Positions 27,001-38,403 of a DNA stretch of 64,000 nt are shown one piece after another. Source of the stretch: Primulina eburnea. Lineage: Eukaryota; Streptophyta; Magnoliopsida; Lamiales; Gesneriaceae. The notes under the pieces were generated by a model that worked only from the letters and a program-made list of their open reading frames with translations, ran no database searches and was not told where the DNA came from. Location of the stretch: NCBI RefSeq assembly GCF_022965805.1, contig NC_133106.1:39001881-39065880 (forward strand). The letters are read 5' to 3'. The translations under genes were made by a program, and so were the position numbers. Every line of letters begins with the position of its first letter. The stretch's first letter is position 1.

Positions 27001-30000
27001 TCCTCGTAGTGGCAAAAAATGGCAACAGAATCAATCTAGTTGGCTTCATAAACATCCAAATCAAAATAATGATAGTGATGTACATGAGCACATCACTCGG
27101 ATCAATGGTGATGTACGCGAGCAGCCGACTCAAAATAATGATGATGCACGTGAAGAGCCAACACATAATGATGAGGATACTCATGAAATTCCTAATCAAA
27201 ATGGAGACACAGCTAAGCAGTCAATTCTGGAAAGTGATGAGGAGCATGAAGTTGTTCCCATTGTAATAAGGCCAGGACATATCCGCTTTGAACCTTTTGA
27301 AAAAGGTCGCAATCTCTGTCTGTGAATATTTACTGTCTACGTGTGTGGTGAGTTGTTGATTTTAATAAATTCCAAATCTTTGATTCCAACAATAAGAAAT
27401 TAACAGAATCTTGGTTTACTGAAATTAATCATGGCTGACTGAAACATCATGGTCGCTGACCTTGTAAGGTATTTGGCGCATGGTGATGTTATGGTTTTCA
27501 TTTTAGCTTAACGCAATGAATAAATTTTGACTTTCCTTCCTATTCCATTTTTTTGCACCTAATCTACTGATTTGCCAGTGGAAGAAATTGTAGAACGCTG
27601 TTATGTGACTGTTCCTGAGGACAAATTTATAATATTCTTTAAGGTCATTCTATTTCTATTTTCACCATGCCATATTTCTCTGAATATCTGATGCCTGATT
27701 TTATTTTTCAGCAGATCAAGATGTTCAGCCAACTTTGGTATGTCTTCTAGATTTTTCGCATCCCTTCTTGATTTGCAATCACGTATTGTGAAAAGATTTC
27801 TATAGCGTGTTGGTTTCATTAACAACTCCTTGCGACCACCATTCCCCAATTTGGTGCCCTAGGTGCTCCTCTGGTTCTAGCAGGTGTACTCGAGCTTTTT
27901 TGTTGGGGGGGAGGGGGAGGGGGAGGGGGAGGGGAGGGGTGTGGGGATTGGGGGTTGTGAATGAGCTATTCTAACTTTTTGGGCCTTTATCAGAGCTCAT
28001 GAATTTTCAAACTTGAACTCAAGCTTGATCTGCTTTGAATTTAGTTCAAATAAGGCTTCACATTATTATATTACGATAATATTCAATATTAATAAAAGTC
28101 AATATTAATAAAGGGCCCAGGAGTTGGCTCACGAGCTTCAAATGATCAGGTAAAAGCTCAAGCTCGGCAATATTCAAACTTCAGCTTATCTCAAACCCCT
28201 ATTCAGGTTATTGGATAATGCCAACAAGGAATAACATTTTGCTACAATCTAAAAATGGCCTTATAAGCTCTCAAATACAGTGAAATTAAATATCGAATAT
28301 TTGAGGATCACATTGTCCCATTAATGTGAATGGAAACAAGTATTTTACCAAAAAATCATTCTTTTAGACACTTAAAACATTTGTGGTTTACTTATTGGAA
28401 AGCATCCGTTGTAAAGCTAGGAAATGTGTGATCCATTCTTGTCTCAACCTCTTGTGAGGATGGTACAAGGCTTGGTTGAGATAAATAAGGGAGATCACGT
28501 ATACATCGTATCCAGAAATTGCTTGTAAGTTATAACATTGGTGTAGCAGCCACCATGTCTCCCTTCCTTTAGAATGAAAATGGCTTGATCTTTATAAATT
28601 TATGCTATTTCAACAAGTTTCATTAAATACCTTAATCATTTGTATTCCATTTTTTTTCCCTAGAGATTGTGACACTCTTTTCTGAGCCACGTACTCTTGG
28701 TTTCCTGCTTTACAATTATGTTGATGCTTACCATTCAGAGTTTTGCACGTTCCCTATTTAATTAACTTGGGATTTTCTCTCAGGAAACCACCCAGTGGAA
28801 TGGGATTACTAGCAAGAAGAAGGGCCAAAAATGGGGATTGGCCGATTCTCCATTTACTTCACGGAATGGCTATAAAAATCCAGACAATGACAATTCCAAA
28901 GTATTTGCAAATGAAACAAGGGAACAACCGATAGGAGAAATCGACTTTGAGAAGCTTCCTACTCTTCCTGGCATGCCTAAGGTTGATTCTCATTTCTCCT
29001 TCTTTCGAGAATGATTATGATTCCTTGTCTCGTATATTGAGTTCCTCTGTATTAATTATTATAGAGGCTAGATGGAATATGTTGCCTGATCTTTTAGCTG
29101 ATAACATCTCACATGTGAATAATCTAAAAGCATTTTTTCCCATTTTGCAGGAAGGTGATCTCCTTGCATATCGTATCCTGGAGTTATCGACAACCTGGAC
29201 CCCAGAGATTTCGGCATATCGAGTATTGCTCAATTTATTTGTGCATTTAGTAAATATTCCAAAGTTTCAGATAACCACAATTCTTCTAACCGTTCTTTTA
29301 CTTTTATCTAGGTTGGAAAAGTATCTTTTTATAATACTGAATCCAATCAGGCAATATTGGCACCAGCGTCAGATTATCCAATTGTTTCCAAGAAGGCGGA
29401 TGAGGGTGAAGCTGAACCACTAGATAACTCTCTTTATAAAGAAGATGGTTCGTTGGAGGTAAGCCTTGTGGATCTAGATTATTATTTTTTCCCTCCAGCC
29501 TACATTTTTTACAACTCTCAATAATTCTCTCTTGGATCATCCTTCACGCAGATTGATTTTTCATCACTTGTTGACGTTCGTATTATCAAGGATGGAAGTT
29601 CAGGTTCAGTTAATGTAGATGCTAGTTTGGTGCGTGAGGGTCCTCTGGACAACAAAAAAGCTTCAAAACCAGGGTCATCTAGCCGCATCAATACACAAAC
29701 AGAGATATCCGGCACAGGTATATACTACGGTTCATTTTTAAGGTTGAAAATCCAGTTAACTAGGGTTGAAGAGGTCTACTTAGCCACACTGTCCTGTTTG
29801 TAGAGACTGGAGAACTAAACCAGAGTGAAGAAACAGTACCCCCTTCTGCAGGTATTGGCATTATAAATTTAGTTGTTGACTTGTTTGCTTCGATGATTTG
29901 ACACTGGCTGGGTCTTTTCCTTTAGAAACCGGGGATTTGAACGTTTGGGACCAAATCAGTGAGGCTCTAGATGCCAAAAAGGAAAAAGTATCACAAGAAA

Positions 30001-30245
30001 GTTGTTGGGGCAAAACTAACAAGAAGCTTCAAGTAGTTGACAGAACAAGTTTTGTAAAGAATGCTAAAACGGTACAACCATCACAAGGAAATAGATGGAG
30101 GAAGAATGCCTCGAGGGTACAACAATTGGGGGAAAATAGTCCTCAGAAACAGAGTTCAGCTCGTAAATCATGGTCCTATAAAGCTCTGAGAGGAAGTGCG
30201 CTTGGCCCAACAATGGATATCCTAAGATCACGAGAGGAGATATGA
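24012..30245 (+). CDS. Coilin
   Basis: Sixteen exons (24012-24206, 24976-25040, 25119-25400, 25522-25740, 25955-26024, 26493-26594, 26678-26743, 26815-26880, 26972-27305, 27712-27737, 28784-28981, 29151-29222, 29312-29458, 29552-29717, 29804-29851, 29926-30245) sum to 791 residues. The N-terminal coilin domain opens RIRLVFKDDDIL and includes SCPHGLLLSMSGFVLP and LLNDNEIIRVRKR. Acidic and Lys/Arg-rich regions follow, then the plant motif VVPIVIRPGHIRFEPF (about residues 450-465). The Tudor-like C-terminal domain starts near residue 541 (EGDLLAYRILELSTTWTPE) and the protein ends SWSYKALRGSALGPTMDILR, a strong plant-coilin signature. Coilin scaffolds nuclear Cajal bodies. This protein is longer than the Arabidopsis one as I recall it, partly through a duplicated exon and an 11-residue repeat. 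It converges on MKP1. Confidence 0.93.
26678..26880 (+). repeat. Tandem exon duplication in coilin
   Basis: Exons 26678-26743 and 26815-26880 are both exactly 66 bp in the same phase. They encode 22-residue peptides sharing W-K near the start and V-D-G-x-x-K-G-L at the end. The preceding exon ends E-G-L and the following one opens L-C-W-K, suggesting further old copies. Confidence 0.75.
27056..27223 (+). repeat. 33-bp coding minisatellite in coilin
   Basis: Five units of 11-12 codons, for example PTQNNDDAREE, PTHNDEDTHEI and PNQNGDTAKQS, form an acidic, Asn-rich low-complexity stretch just before the RPGHIRFEPF motif. Confidence 0.8.
27904..27942 (+). repeat. G-rich (GGGGGA)n run in a coilin intron
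   Basis: Five or more runs of four to six G separated by single A lie on the coding strand, followed by further G runs to about 27955. The pattern meets the usual G-quadruplex definition and would be present in the pre-mRNA. Confidence 0.85.
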
Positions 30246-31351
30246 GGATGAGTACTGTTTTTAATTTAAGCATCGTCTCGACTTTTGTGGTGTCCATCTG
30301 CGATAAATGACTGAACACTTTCTCCATCTGCTTAAACGCCTGAACGCTTTGGAGTTTTTTTGTAAATAACCATGGTGGCTACTCGTTGGATGGTATCTTT
30401 CTATTTCATGGGGCAATTTACGTGTATATTTTACAAGGATTTCGATTCCACTCATAAGCTAAAAAAAGTATTAGTGTATGTTTAAATTTCGTTAAACTAG
30501 TATTCGGTTTGTGATTATAAATAGTGATTTTTATTATATTTTTAAAAACATTAGATAACTCTCATATGAACAAAATTATTTGGCATCAAATTCGATTCAA
30601 TAAATGGACTACTTGAAATACACTCGAGCTGAAAGGGACATGGTTGGGTACAGAAAGTGGACAAAGTTTACCGCACAAGACTAGAGGACGATTGCTTAAG
30701 AATGGACCTAATAGGATTGAAATCATCCTGGAATTAAAAGATTATGGTCATGTGTTTTTAAAAAACATATGTAAAATACATGTCTTTAATTTTTCTTAAA
30801 AAAATAAGAAACTGATGTGTGATAAATGAACTACATATGTTGAAGAGCTCGTCACAGTTCTAACTTCGATCTCTCAACTTCCTCGGAATGCCACGAGGGG
30901 AACAGAGTTAAGAAAATATATATATTTTCCAAATTTAGCTTCCTTCTTTAACCATAAAACCTAGAGAGGACATTAAAGTTGTCTCTATTGTTCAAGAACA
31001 CGCGTTCAAAATGCTAAAATGAGATAATAGAATGTTTAGCTGTGAAAACTATGCACAAAATAGTAGGATATTGCTCTCAACTTAAAAAGATCAAGTACCT
31101 TCACCGATCATTTGTGCTGAAACTCAAAGACCAAGGACAACTGCTTCCAAATGGTATGACCATCTTCAAATTCACTCTTTTATTGTTCACAGATTATATG
31201 ACTTTTACATCCTAAACGTACATATAAAACGACAGCAATTTGTACCCAAAGCTCCATTTTTGTACAAAGGTCACATGTAAAGACTGGGTTACTTGTTTCT
31301 GAGCAGTAATATCATTTGAAGTAAATCGTATTTTTTCATCTTTCAAACTGA
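30246..31351. other. Convergent 3' untranslated regions of coilin and MKP1
   Basis: About 1.1 kb between two facing stop codons. AT-rich with no recognisable gene or element. Confidence 0.5.
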
Positions 31352-33700
31352 TTAAAACTCATCATAAGGAACATAACCATTTGCATCTGAAATTGACCTT
31401 TTCCTCTCCCTCTCGGAAGAAACATCACTATTAAAGCTGTTGCATTCAACATCTTTCACCACATCATTTCCCATGTAGCTTGTCAAGTTTTCTGTATTAT
31501 GAGACACTTTTGCAGAGGAGGGGAGGATCATCCTAGAAGGAAAATGGCTGCCCATATGCTCTGACAGGGAGGGAAAAGTCTCTCCACAGGATGAACATGG
31601 ACCTGATACTTTTGGAACACGACTGGGAGAAATTTCCTCTTCTGGTGGAGAGAGAGCTACATTATAAATTGAAGAGACACTTTTACCTACAGAAACAGTT
31701 TCCTCTACAGGACCACGCCTACTAGGATCAGCATCTCTGGATTCGAGTCCATTAGGAGATGGCTGAGCTGACACAAACGTTAAGTCAGACCAGTTGGATG
31801 ATGATGGGGAGAAGGTAAATGAACTTGAATAATCAGAGGTAGCCGGCGAAAGTGCCGGTGATGGTGAACCGGACTTTGGTTTACTAACCAGAAAAGACGA
31901 AAAAGAATCCACCAAATTGAATGACGGTGAACGAGACAATGCAATCTCAGAAAGAGGAGCTGGAAATCCCACTACTTTTAAGTTACTTTTGGACCAACCA
32001 GGGCTGCTGGTTACATACGAAACAAATGAATCAGGTGAATCACACTGACTATTGGAACATACTGAAGCATCAGAAGCTGATACAAAATCTTCAACTTCTT
32101 CACAGGTATCAATTGAATAGAGTCCATTACTTACTTGGGAGGCACTATGGTTGACTTTAGAAGAGGTAATATAATTTTTCAAAATACCACTCGCAAGGTT
32201 TCTCCTCAGTCTGTTCCAACCATTCCCTCTCGCTGGAAGACATGTTTCGGATCCTGCTTCCATTAACGGATATGATGGTGCAACCTCAATAGGAAGTGCT
32301 TTGTGAGATATTTCAAAATCTAAATTATGCTCTGGAAAGCCACTAGAGTTGATTTTAGACGAGGTAATAAATTCTTTCACAACACCACTGGCAAACTTTC
32401 TCCTCAATCTGTTCCAGCCATTCTCTCTAGCAGGAAGATGCGTCTCAGATCCTGCTTCCAATAACGGACATGGTGGTAATACCCCACCAGAAAGTGCTCT
32501 GTCGAATATTTCGAAATCTAAATCGTACTCCGGGAGTTTCCTTTGCCCGACAGGTGGATGAGCTGTAGCGGGCACCATATCAGACTCCACAGGCATGCTT
32601 TCTTTCTCGGATTTTACAGAGCAATAGCCGAGAGCATCCCAAAATTCAAATGTCTCTTCACCTTCTTTGAGAGTAATAACTGGACCTTGGGCCCTTTCAT
32701 AACGAATTACTTGAGAGGCAGCTGCCATGGCATTATCCGACATCACAGGGGAGCAATGCTTACCGGTCCATACATATAAAGCACAAGGAATGTGAATAAT
32801 GAAAGCACCTCGAGAGTCGAGTTTTTGTTCACTGGGTTCACACAATATTTTTGGTACAAGATGCAGGGGATCATATGGTGAGTGAGGTGCCATAAGGTAC
32901 ATCCTAAGAACAGAAGTAGGGCTTGCAGGAAGAGCATGCACTCGTTTTTGGCACTGCAACAGTTGGCAAGCAAATCCAACATTTGGGTTAGTCACTCCTC
33001 TGGCTGCCTTCACATGCTGAAATGCATCATCAAAGCTCATCCCCTCTTTCCACATAAGATATGCAATGACCAATGAGTTTGATCGCGACACACCTTGACA
33101 GCAGTGTACGAGAACGCGCTTGCCTTGTTCCCGAACATCTTCAAAATAATCAAACACATCGTAGAGAATACTTGTTATATCCTCGGACGGGCAGTCATGC
33201 AGCCAAAGTGTTTTGTACACAAGTTCATTCTTAAAATATTCTGGGCAAACAAACCCCACACAGTTCAGCACATGAGTGATCCCATTCTGGCGGAGGATAA
33301 CACGATTCTTTGCAACAGCATCACTACCCAAATATATATGATCTAAAATCCTTGAGCACTCCTTCTCAAAAAAGGCAAGCTTGTCTTTTCTAAAATCAAA
33401 TTCTCGGGGATGTTTATCCGAGGCTGAATTTTCACGGGGTGTTGCGGACCCAGGCCTTACACCGGGGGTTGGAGGATTTGGCCATATACCAAGATCATCT
33501 GACCCAGCTTTTGGCCATTCTTCCAAAGTCGGTCTGATGATCGAAAGAGGTTGAAGAGGCGGCAAACAAGCTCGTGCTTTGCTGTTCCATTGTGGTTTAG
33601 AATTAGACTTTCTTGGTGGACGTTCAGTCCATGAAACCGACCTTGAGTATGTCTTCCAACTTCCACCTGGTGATTGCTCCTTCTCTTCATCCCTTATCAT
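31352..33700 (-). CDS. MKP1: MKP1, MAP kinase phosphatase
   Basis: A single coding exon of 782 residues starts at ATG 33700; the open frame extends four codons upstream but begins there with TTG. The N-terminus carries SKARACLPPLQPLSI. The dual-specificity phosphatase domain (about residues 105-255) contains the P-loop VHCCQGVSRS with catalytic Cys200 and Arg206, the general-acid region WLHDCPSEDIT and the helix AYLMWKEGMSFDDAF. A gelsolin-like region follows (about 290-360, SRGAFIIHIPCALYVWTGKH), then a long Ser-rich C-terminal tail. Plant MKP1 dephosphorylates stress-activated MAP kinases such as MPK3 and MPK6. A 65-residue segment (about 390-519) is tandemly duplicated and contains WNRLRR twice, likely calmodulin-binding motifs. 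Length and domain order match the Arabidopsis protein as I remember it. Confidence 0.95.
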   Translation of the reverse strand: MIRDEEKEQSPGGSWKTYSRSVSWTERPPRKSNSKPQWNSKARACLPPLQPLSIIRPTLEEWPKAGSDDLGIWPNPPTPGVRPGSATPRENSASDKHPREFDFRKDKLAFFEKECSRILDHIYLGSDAVAKNRVILRQNGITHVLNCVGFVCPEYFKNELVYKTLWLHDCPSEDITSILYDVFDYFEDVREQGKRVLVHCCQGVSRSNSLVIAYLMWKEGMSFDDAFQHVKAARGVTNPNVGFACQLLQCQKRVHALPASPTSVLRMYLMAPHSPYDPLHLVPKILCEPSEQKLDSRGAFIIHIPCALYVWTGKHCSPVMSDNAMAAASQVIRYERAQGPVITLKEGEETFEFWDALGYCSVKSEKESMPVESDMVPATAHPPVGQRKLPEYDLDFEIFDRALSGGVLPPCPLLEAGSETHLPARENGWNRLRRKFASGVVKEFITSSKINSSGFPEHNLDFEISHKALPIEVAPSYPLMEAGSETCLPARGNGWNRLRRNLASGILKNYITSSKVNHSASQVSNGLYSIDTCEEVEDFVSASDASVCSNSQCDSPDSFVSYVTSSPGWSKSNLKVVGFPAPLSEIALSRSPSFNLVDSFSSFLVSKPKSGSPSPALSPATSDYSSSFTFSPSSSNWSDLTFVSAQPSPNGLESRDADPSRRGPVEETVSVGKSVSSIYNVALSPPEEEISPSRVPKVSGPCSSCGETFPSLSEHMGSHFPSRMILPSSAKVSHNTENLTSYMGNDVVKDVECNSFNSDVSSERERKRSISDANGYVPYDEF
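32144..32533 (-). repeat. In-frame tandem duplication inside MKP1
   Basis: Two adjacent units of about 192-195 bp encode matching peptides: LDFEI, PLLEAGSET or PLMEAGSET, LPAR.NGWNRLRR, then ITSSK. The DNA similarity is visible directly (for example TCTGTTCCA and CCATT blocks in both). The duplication keeps the reading frame. Confidence 0.88.
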
Positions 33701-34585
33701 TTCAAAACACAAGGTGATACTCTGTAATCTAATTCAAGCAAATTTAGGTGTTTTTATAAAGATCCAACCACATGAAAATCAAGTGTCAAGATTGAAAAAA
33801 AAAAACCTGAAATACAAATCAATCAAATAATCAACAAAACACTAGTCAAACTTCCCTAGAAGAACATCACTTTTTTGTATTTTGAATCTTGAGACCTTTC
33901 CAATAGATTGCACCCACAATCAAAGAAAACCCCGAGCGATAGGATCTTGAAAAAAATAAAAAGGAAATTAAAAAATATTGAACTAGATTCCGTCACATTA
34001 AACCCTTGACCAAAGTTTTCATTTCTACATGACCCAGTAAAACCCACTAAACATCGCTAACAAGTTTCAACAAAAAACAGAAAAATCAAAGAAAAATTCA
34101 AATTCAATTCAAGATAATATCAATAAAACTCCAAATACAGAATAACTAAATCAATTCATAAATCGGTACAGAATTTTCAAGGAAAAAGGAGAGCAGAAAC
34201 ACTTACATGAACTAAACGTCCTTACAAGTTGCCGGGCACAACCAACAGACGTTTGATTAGCATCCCATGGTGGTATGACAATTAAGAACAAAAATAATAA
34301 TAAAAGAAAACAAAGAAAGATCCGTTCAACAAAAGAGACTGGGGAAAATGAGGAAATAACTGTATTTTCTTTTCTTTTATTTTTATTTTTTGAAAAAAAG
34401 AAAAAGAAAATAATTATAGATAGAGAAGGAGAAGAGGATCGAAGAAGAGAGTTGGAATGTAAGCCAAAACAAAAGTGAGAGGACAGCTTAGCCATTTTAT
34501 ATAATGAGGTAGTCAAGCTGGACTTGCCATCTTTGTATATAGAAAGATAGAAGACAAGAAAATATATTGTATACATAAATAACAT
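33701..34585 (-). other. MKP1 5' leader with probable intron
   Basis: Read on the minus strand, TTACAG at about 33719 is a good acceptor just before the start codon, and TTCAT|GTAAGTG near 34205 a good donor, suggesting a leader intron of about 490 bp. Upstream, about 34210-34490, the leader is strongly pyrimidine-rich. Confidence 0.5.
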
Positions 34586-34594
34586 AGAAAAAAT

Positions 34595-34725
34595 TTGATA
34601 TGGTCTTACAAATCAATTTATAAGTTGAATCTCTTATTTAGACCATTCATAAAAAAATATTATTATTTGTGTCAAAAATATTATTTATCATTGTACATAT
34701 GAACACCAGTCTCACTGACAAAGAA
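34595..34725. repeat. Dispersed repeat, GTGAGACGGTCTCAC family, decayed copy
   Basis: TCTCTTATTTAGACCATTCA followed by AT-rich sequence and CAGTCTCACTGAC matches the order of blocks in the copies at 14783 and 55817, but the opening palindrome has decayed. Confidence 0.55.
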
Positions 34726-35061
34726 CAATAAATTATATTAGTTATATGTGATAAAATTAGTTAAAAGTTAAAACCAAGACCAATATTTGACCATCGTAGA
34801 TCAGATTAAAAATGAAAAAAATATATATATACACATCATCCTCCATCGATCTATGGTCTTAGTGGGTGAGACAAGAATGTCTCTTTTAGGTCGAAAAATG
34901 TTGTATTCGGTTAGCTGGTTTATACACTCAATATGGCAAAAGGTGGTATTCCTTTTCTTTTTTTCTTTTTTTGTTTGTTGATATGTTATATTTCTTTACG
35001 CTTCCTTTCTTTTTAACTGCGCTGTGTCTTTAAGTAGTTCTCATGCAAATTAGTTCATACT

Positions 35062-35261
35062 GTAGATAATCTAAATTGTTGAGAGAGTTTGTCAGAGAAA
35101 ATTTGCTTTCTCGAGTGGAGTTACTGGACGGACGGACAGCTTGGTTAATCCAACTCTTCGGTCGGTTGGATATATCCAAATGGGCAGAAGAAAATCCAAA
35201 TGAAGCATTTGGTGCCATCCAGCATGTAGAGGACTGGCTTAAGAAGAATCAAATTTTCTGA
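35062..35261 (+). pseudogene. Unidentified protein-like exon or gene fragment
   Basis: An open frame (about 35076-35261, ending at TGA) encodes a well-mixed, protein-like sequence: REFVRENLLSRVELLDGRTA, then WLIQLFGRLDISKWAEENP and a C-terminal AFGAIQHVEDWLKKN. It has the amphipathic helical look of a true protein C-terminus, unlike most short frames here. A stop lies just upstream in the same frame, so it is either a terminal exon or a relic. A possible acceptor (CTGTAG) lies at about 35060-35065. I do not recognise the family. Confidence 0.35.
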
Positions 35262-35732
35262 TGATGCATATTGTTTCTCTACAATGGTAGATTCCATCAT
35301 TGGTTCGGTTATAAAAACATTACCAGCGTGAATTATGCGTACGACAAAGGATTAATCATCAGAAATTTCTTGGATAATTAACAATAAGCTTTCGCTGATG
35401 GATTAAACTAGTTGAGACGAATTGATTATAAGCCAATCTTGCAAGGAATATCAAATGTTACATGTTATTTAACGTCATCTCAAATGTATTATTAATAATT
35501 AAATCATCCGAATTTTTTATTTATATTTTGTAACTATTTTATAATCAGTACTCGTCCAAATTGCATCATGAAACTCAAGCACCATATCTATATATGTAAA
35601 AACGTTGCCAGTTTGTTTCTTGAAAGCATCGATAACCATCTTTTAATTTCCTTACTATTTGAAACATTCCGTAGGTTCTTAAAGTGGGATACGGTTTGTG
35701 CTACAAAAAAATTGTGATTCATTAATGAATCA

Positions 35733-37702
35733 ATGGGAAATAGAAGCTCAGTTCCAAGAACATTTTCATCTTCATTTGATGATAGTGGCTACCACGTACG
35801 CTTTGCACCACCATCAGTGTTGTACCCCACTGCACCACCATGCTCCGTCGACCCTTGCACCACAACGCCGGCTGGACAGGAAATTCTCAAGAATTGATGA
35901 CAATTACCAAACTTTGGATCAGGTTAGGCCATCGTGTTGAATTGCAAGCGGAATTCTTGTTCCATTTGATTGGTTTAGCTGTCTAAGGACAACTGGATGG
36001 TTAGGCTACGCTGTCTTAATTCATGTCACATCTATAAAAATGATGAAATTGCATATATCATTCACAAAAAAAATGGCAACTTCTGCTCAAAAAAAAAATT
36101 AATTCACCATTCTCTTCCGAATAACTATCCACATCATCTTGATAAATGGAGTATCTAGTAATTATTTACTTTTTCTCAGGTAACGGCTGCCCTCTCCCGG
36201 TCGGGATTAGAGTCTTCCAATCTAATTGTTGGTATTGATTTCACAAAGAGTAATGAATGGACAGGTTGTAAACTTCAAACATATGTGAAATTTTTCGACA
36301 AATCCTCCAGAAAAATTTATAGGATTATGCCAACTTTTGATGAAAACCAGGAGCCAAGTCTTTGAACCGGAATAGCTTGCATCATCTCGGGAATGTCCAA
36401 AATCCCTACGAACAAGCCATAACCATCATTGGGAAAACCCTGTCATCTTTTGATGAAGACAACCTGATTCCATGTTTTGGATTTGGAGATGGTAAAGTTT
36501 CAAGAGGGATATATCTAATCAACAAGAAAACGATCATTTAGTTGTAATGACGGTCCAAATTTTCTTGCAGCATCGACACACGACCGACATGTCTTTAGTT
36601 TTTATCCAGACGGAAGGTTTTGTGAGGGATTCGAAGAGGTGCTAACCAGATACCGCCAGTTAGTTCCTCAGCTTCGTCTTTCAGGTGCTCGCATCCACAC
36701 CTTTTTTTGGCAGAGTGGAGCCAGTGAGCATAACCGAAACCGTGCATGAATTTTGAAAACCTTTAGTTCAAAGGGAACAATTTCGTCGTATTGAGTCTGC
36801 CATGATGAGTAGTCACAAATTCTGCATTGATTTCAGGTCCAACATCATTTGCACCGGTTATTGAAATGGCTATGAGCATTGTTGAGGAAAGTAGAGGCCA
36901 GTACCATGTTTTACTCATCATCGGAGATGGTACACTAACTATATTCACTTTAAGTTCTTGTTATGAAAGATTTCACACTGAGAGACTGTTGGAATGAATT
37001 GCCTCTCAACTCCTCGAATGTAATGTTAAGTTCAGATATTCTCAGAATGCCTGAAAAATGCATATCCTATTTACAAGGTGCTCGACTAGCATTTCATGTT
37101 CGGAGTAAGCGCATTAAAAGCCTAGGACTTGTGGGAAATATCCTTAGTTGTTATTAATATTCATGATCATGTAATAATGAATGAATGTGCGTGTAGGTGA
37201 CAAGAAGCAGTGATACACCAAATGGTCAATTGAGCTCACAGGAGAAGAAAACCGTTGAAGCTATAGTAAAAGCTAGGTAATATTAAACCAAAATGGGACC
37301 ATTTTCCTGTTAGTGTAATACTTAAATTTACGTTCAAAAGTAGTGAATACCCCTTATCGATTATCCTTGTCGGAGTTGGAGATGGCCCATGGGACATCAT
37401 GCAGGAATTCGATGATAACATTCCAGCAAGAGCATTCGACAATTTTCAGGTAGCAAACCTCATAGTAATAAAAAATAAAATGTCTAGTGCAAATTCTGCT
37501 GGAATGATAAACTATTACGTATTCCTATGTTTTTCCTAGTTCGTCAATTTCACCGATATCATGTCAAAGAGCATTGATTTTTCAAGAAAAGAGGCGGAAT
37601 TTGCCCTCTCAGCCCTGATGGAAATATCTTCTCAGTACCTTGCAACCATAGAACTCGACATACTCGGGTAATGATTGGATATTCTTTATCAAACATTGTA
37701 AT

Positions 37703-37743
<41 letters not shown>

Positions 37744-38403
37744 CCTCACTCACACACACACACACACACGTATGCATTTATGTAGGTGTGTGTGTAAAAC
37801 TCTAGTATAGAGATAAAATACTGGAAGTATTTTTATTTTCTGTATCAGCCATCAGACTGGGAATCCTCCAAGCAGAGCTGTTCTTCCGCCACCTTCTCAT
37901 GGCAGAGTTTCTTCCGGCGGCAGTTCATTTAAGCCGTATGGTTCAAGCAGTTTTCCGACAGTACTCTGTTTTATATTCTGCCCATGAATCACCATCGAGC
38001 AATATGTATGACAACAAGGTAATGGATTCACCATAATCCTAGCAGGGCAATTGTTATCACTTGTCGAGCATACGGACAGCTAGCTGAGTAGAATGCTTGT
38101 TTGGTGTCGAGTTTTCAACACTTTGAGTGTTTTTGTTTCTTGAATTTCTAATCTTAATCGTTTCCTCGTCAGGGTTGTCCAATTTGTAAGAGCCACTCAA
38201 AAGACGTGGCTTTTGGCAGTGGACGTCAGATAAAAATTGTCAACTTCTCTCTACATAACCAGGTTATTTACGAAAAATGATACAAATCTTGAATCGTTTT
38301 GGTTTTGTCGTTCTTGGCCAGACCTGTTGTGAATTGGAATAGGCCTTGTTTATTGTCCGATATACCGAAGCACGTCACGGCAAGAATAAAATTGTATCCA
38401 TAG
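35733..38403 (+). pseudogene. RGLG-type copine/RING E3 ligase, decayed
   Basis: The gene starts MGNRSS at 35733, the N-myristoylation start of RGLG ligases. The exon must change frame before RRLDRKFSRIDDNYQTLDQ (ending about 35922), implying a frameshift. The copine/vWA exons then read well: [93 protein letters not shown] and AFDNFQ. After about 37860 a second frame change is needed to reach SAHESPSSNMYDNK. The RING is lost: CPIC survives, but GCGHQ has become GSGRQ, the donor GT after it is AT, and the second CPICR has a one-base insertion and a Cys-to-Tyr change before the terminal ARIKLYP. Intact relatives are plasma-membrane ubiquitin ligases in hormone and stress signalling. A truncated transcript remains possible. 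Confidence 0.85.
37705..37769. repeat. (CT)n and (CA)n microsatellites
   Basis: A CT run of about 17 repeats is followed after a dozen bases by a CA run of about 9-10 repeats, within an intron of the RGLG relic. Confidence 0.95.

Noticed and set aside
27306..27711. Possible extra coilin exon (EEIVERC-like reading near 27580)
   Set aside because: Joining exon 9 at 27305 directly to 27712 keeps frame and uses good splice sites. The extra piece lacks a clear donor.
33701..33712. Four-codon N-terminal extension of MKP1
   Set aside because: The extension begins with TTG. The first ATG is at 33700, preceded by a likely splice acceptor at about 33719.
34151..34585. 144-codon minus-strand frame upstream of MKP1
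   Set aside because: Pyrimidine-rich MKP1 leader giving Ser/Phe/Leu low-complexity translation, with intron sequence at its end.
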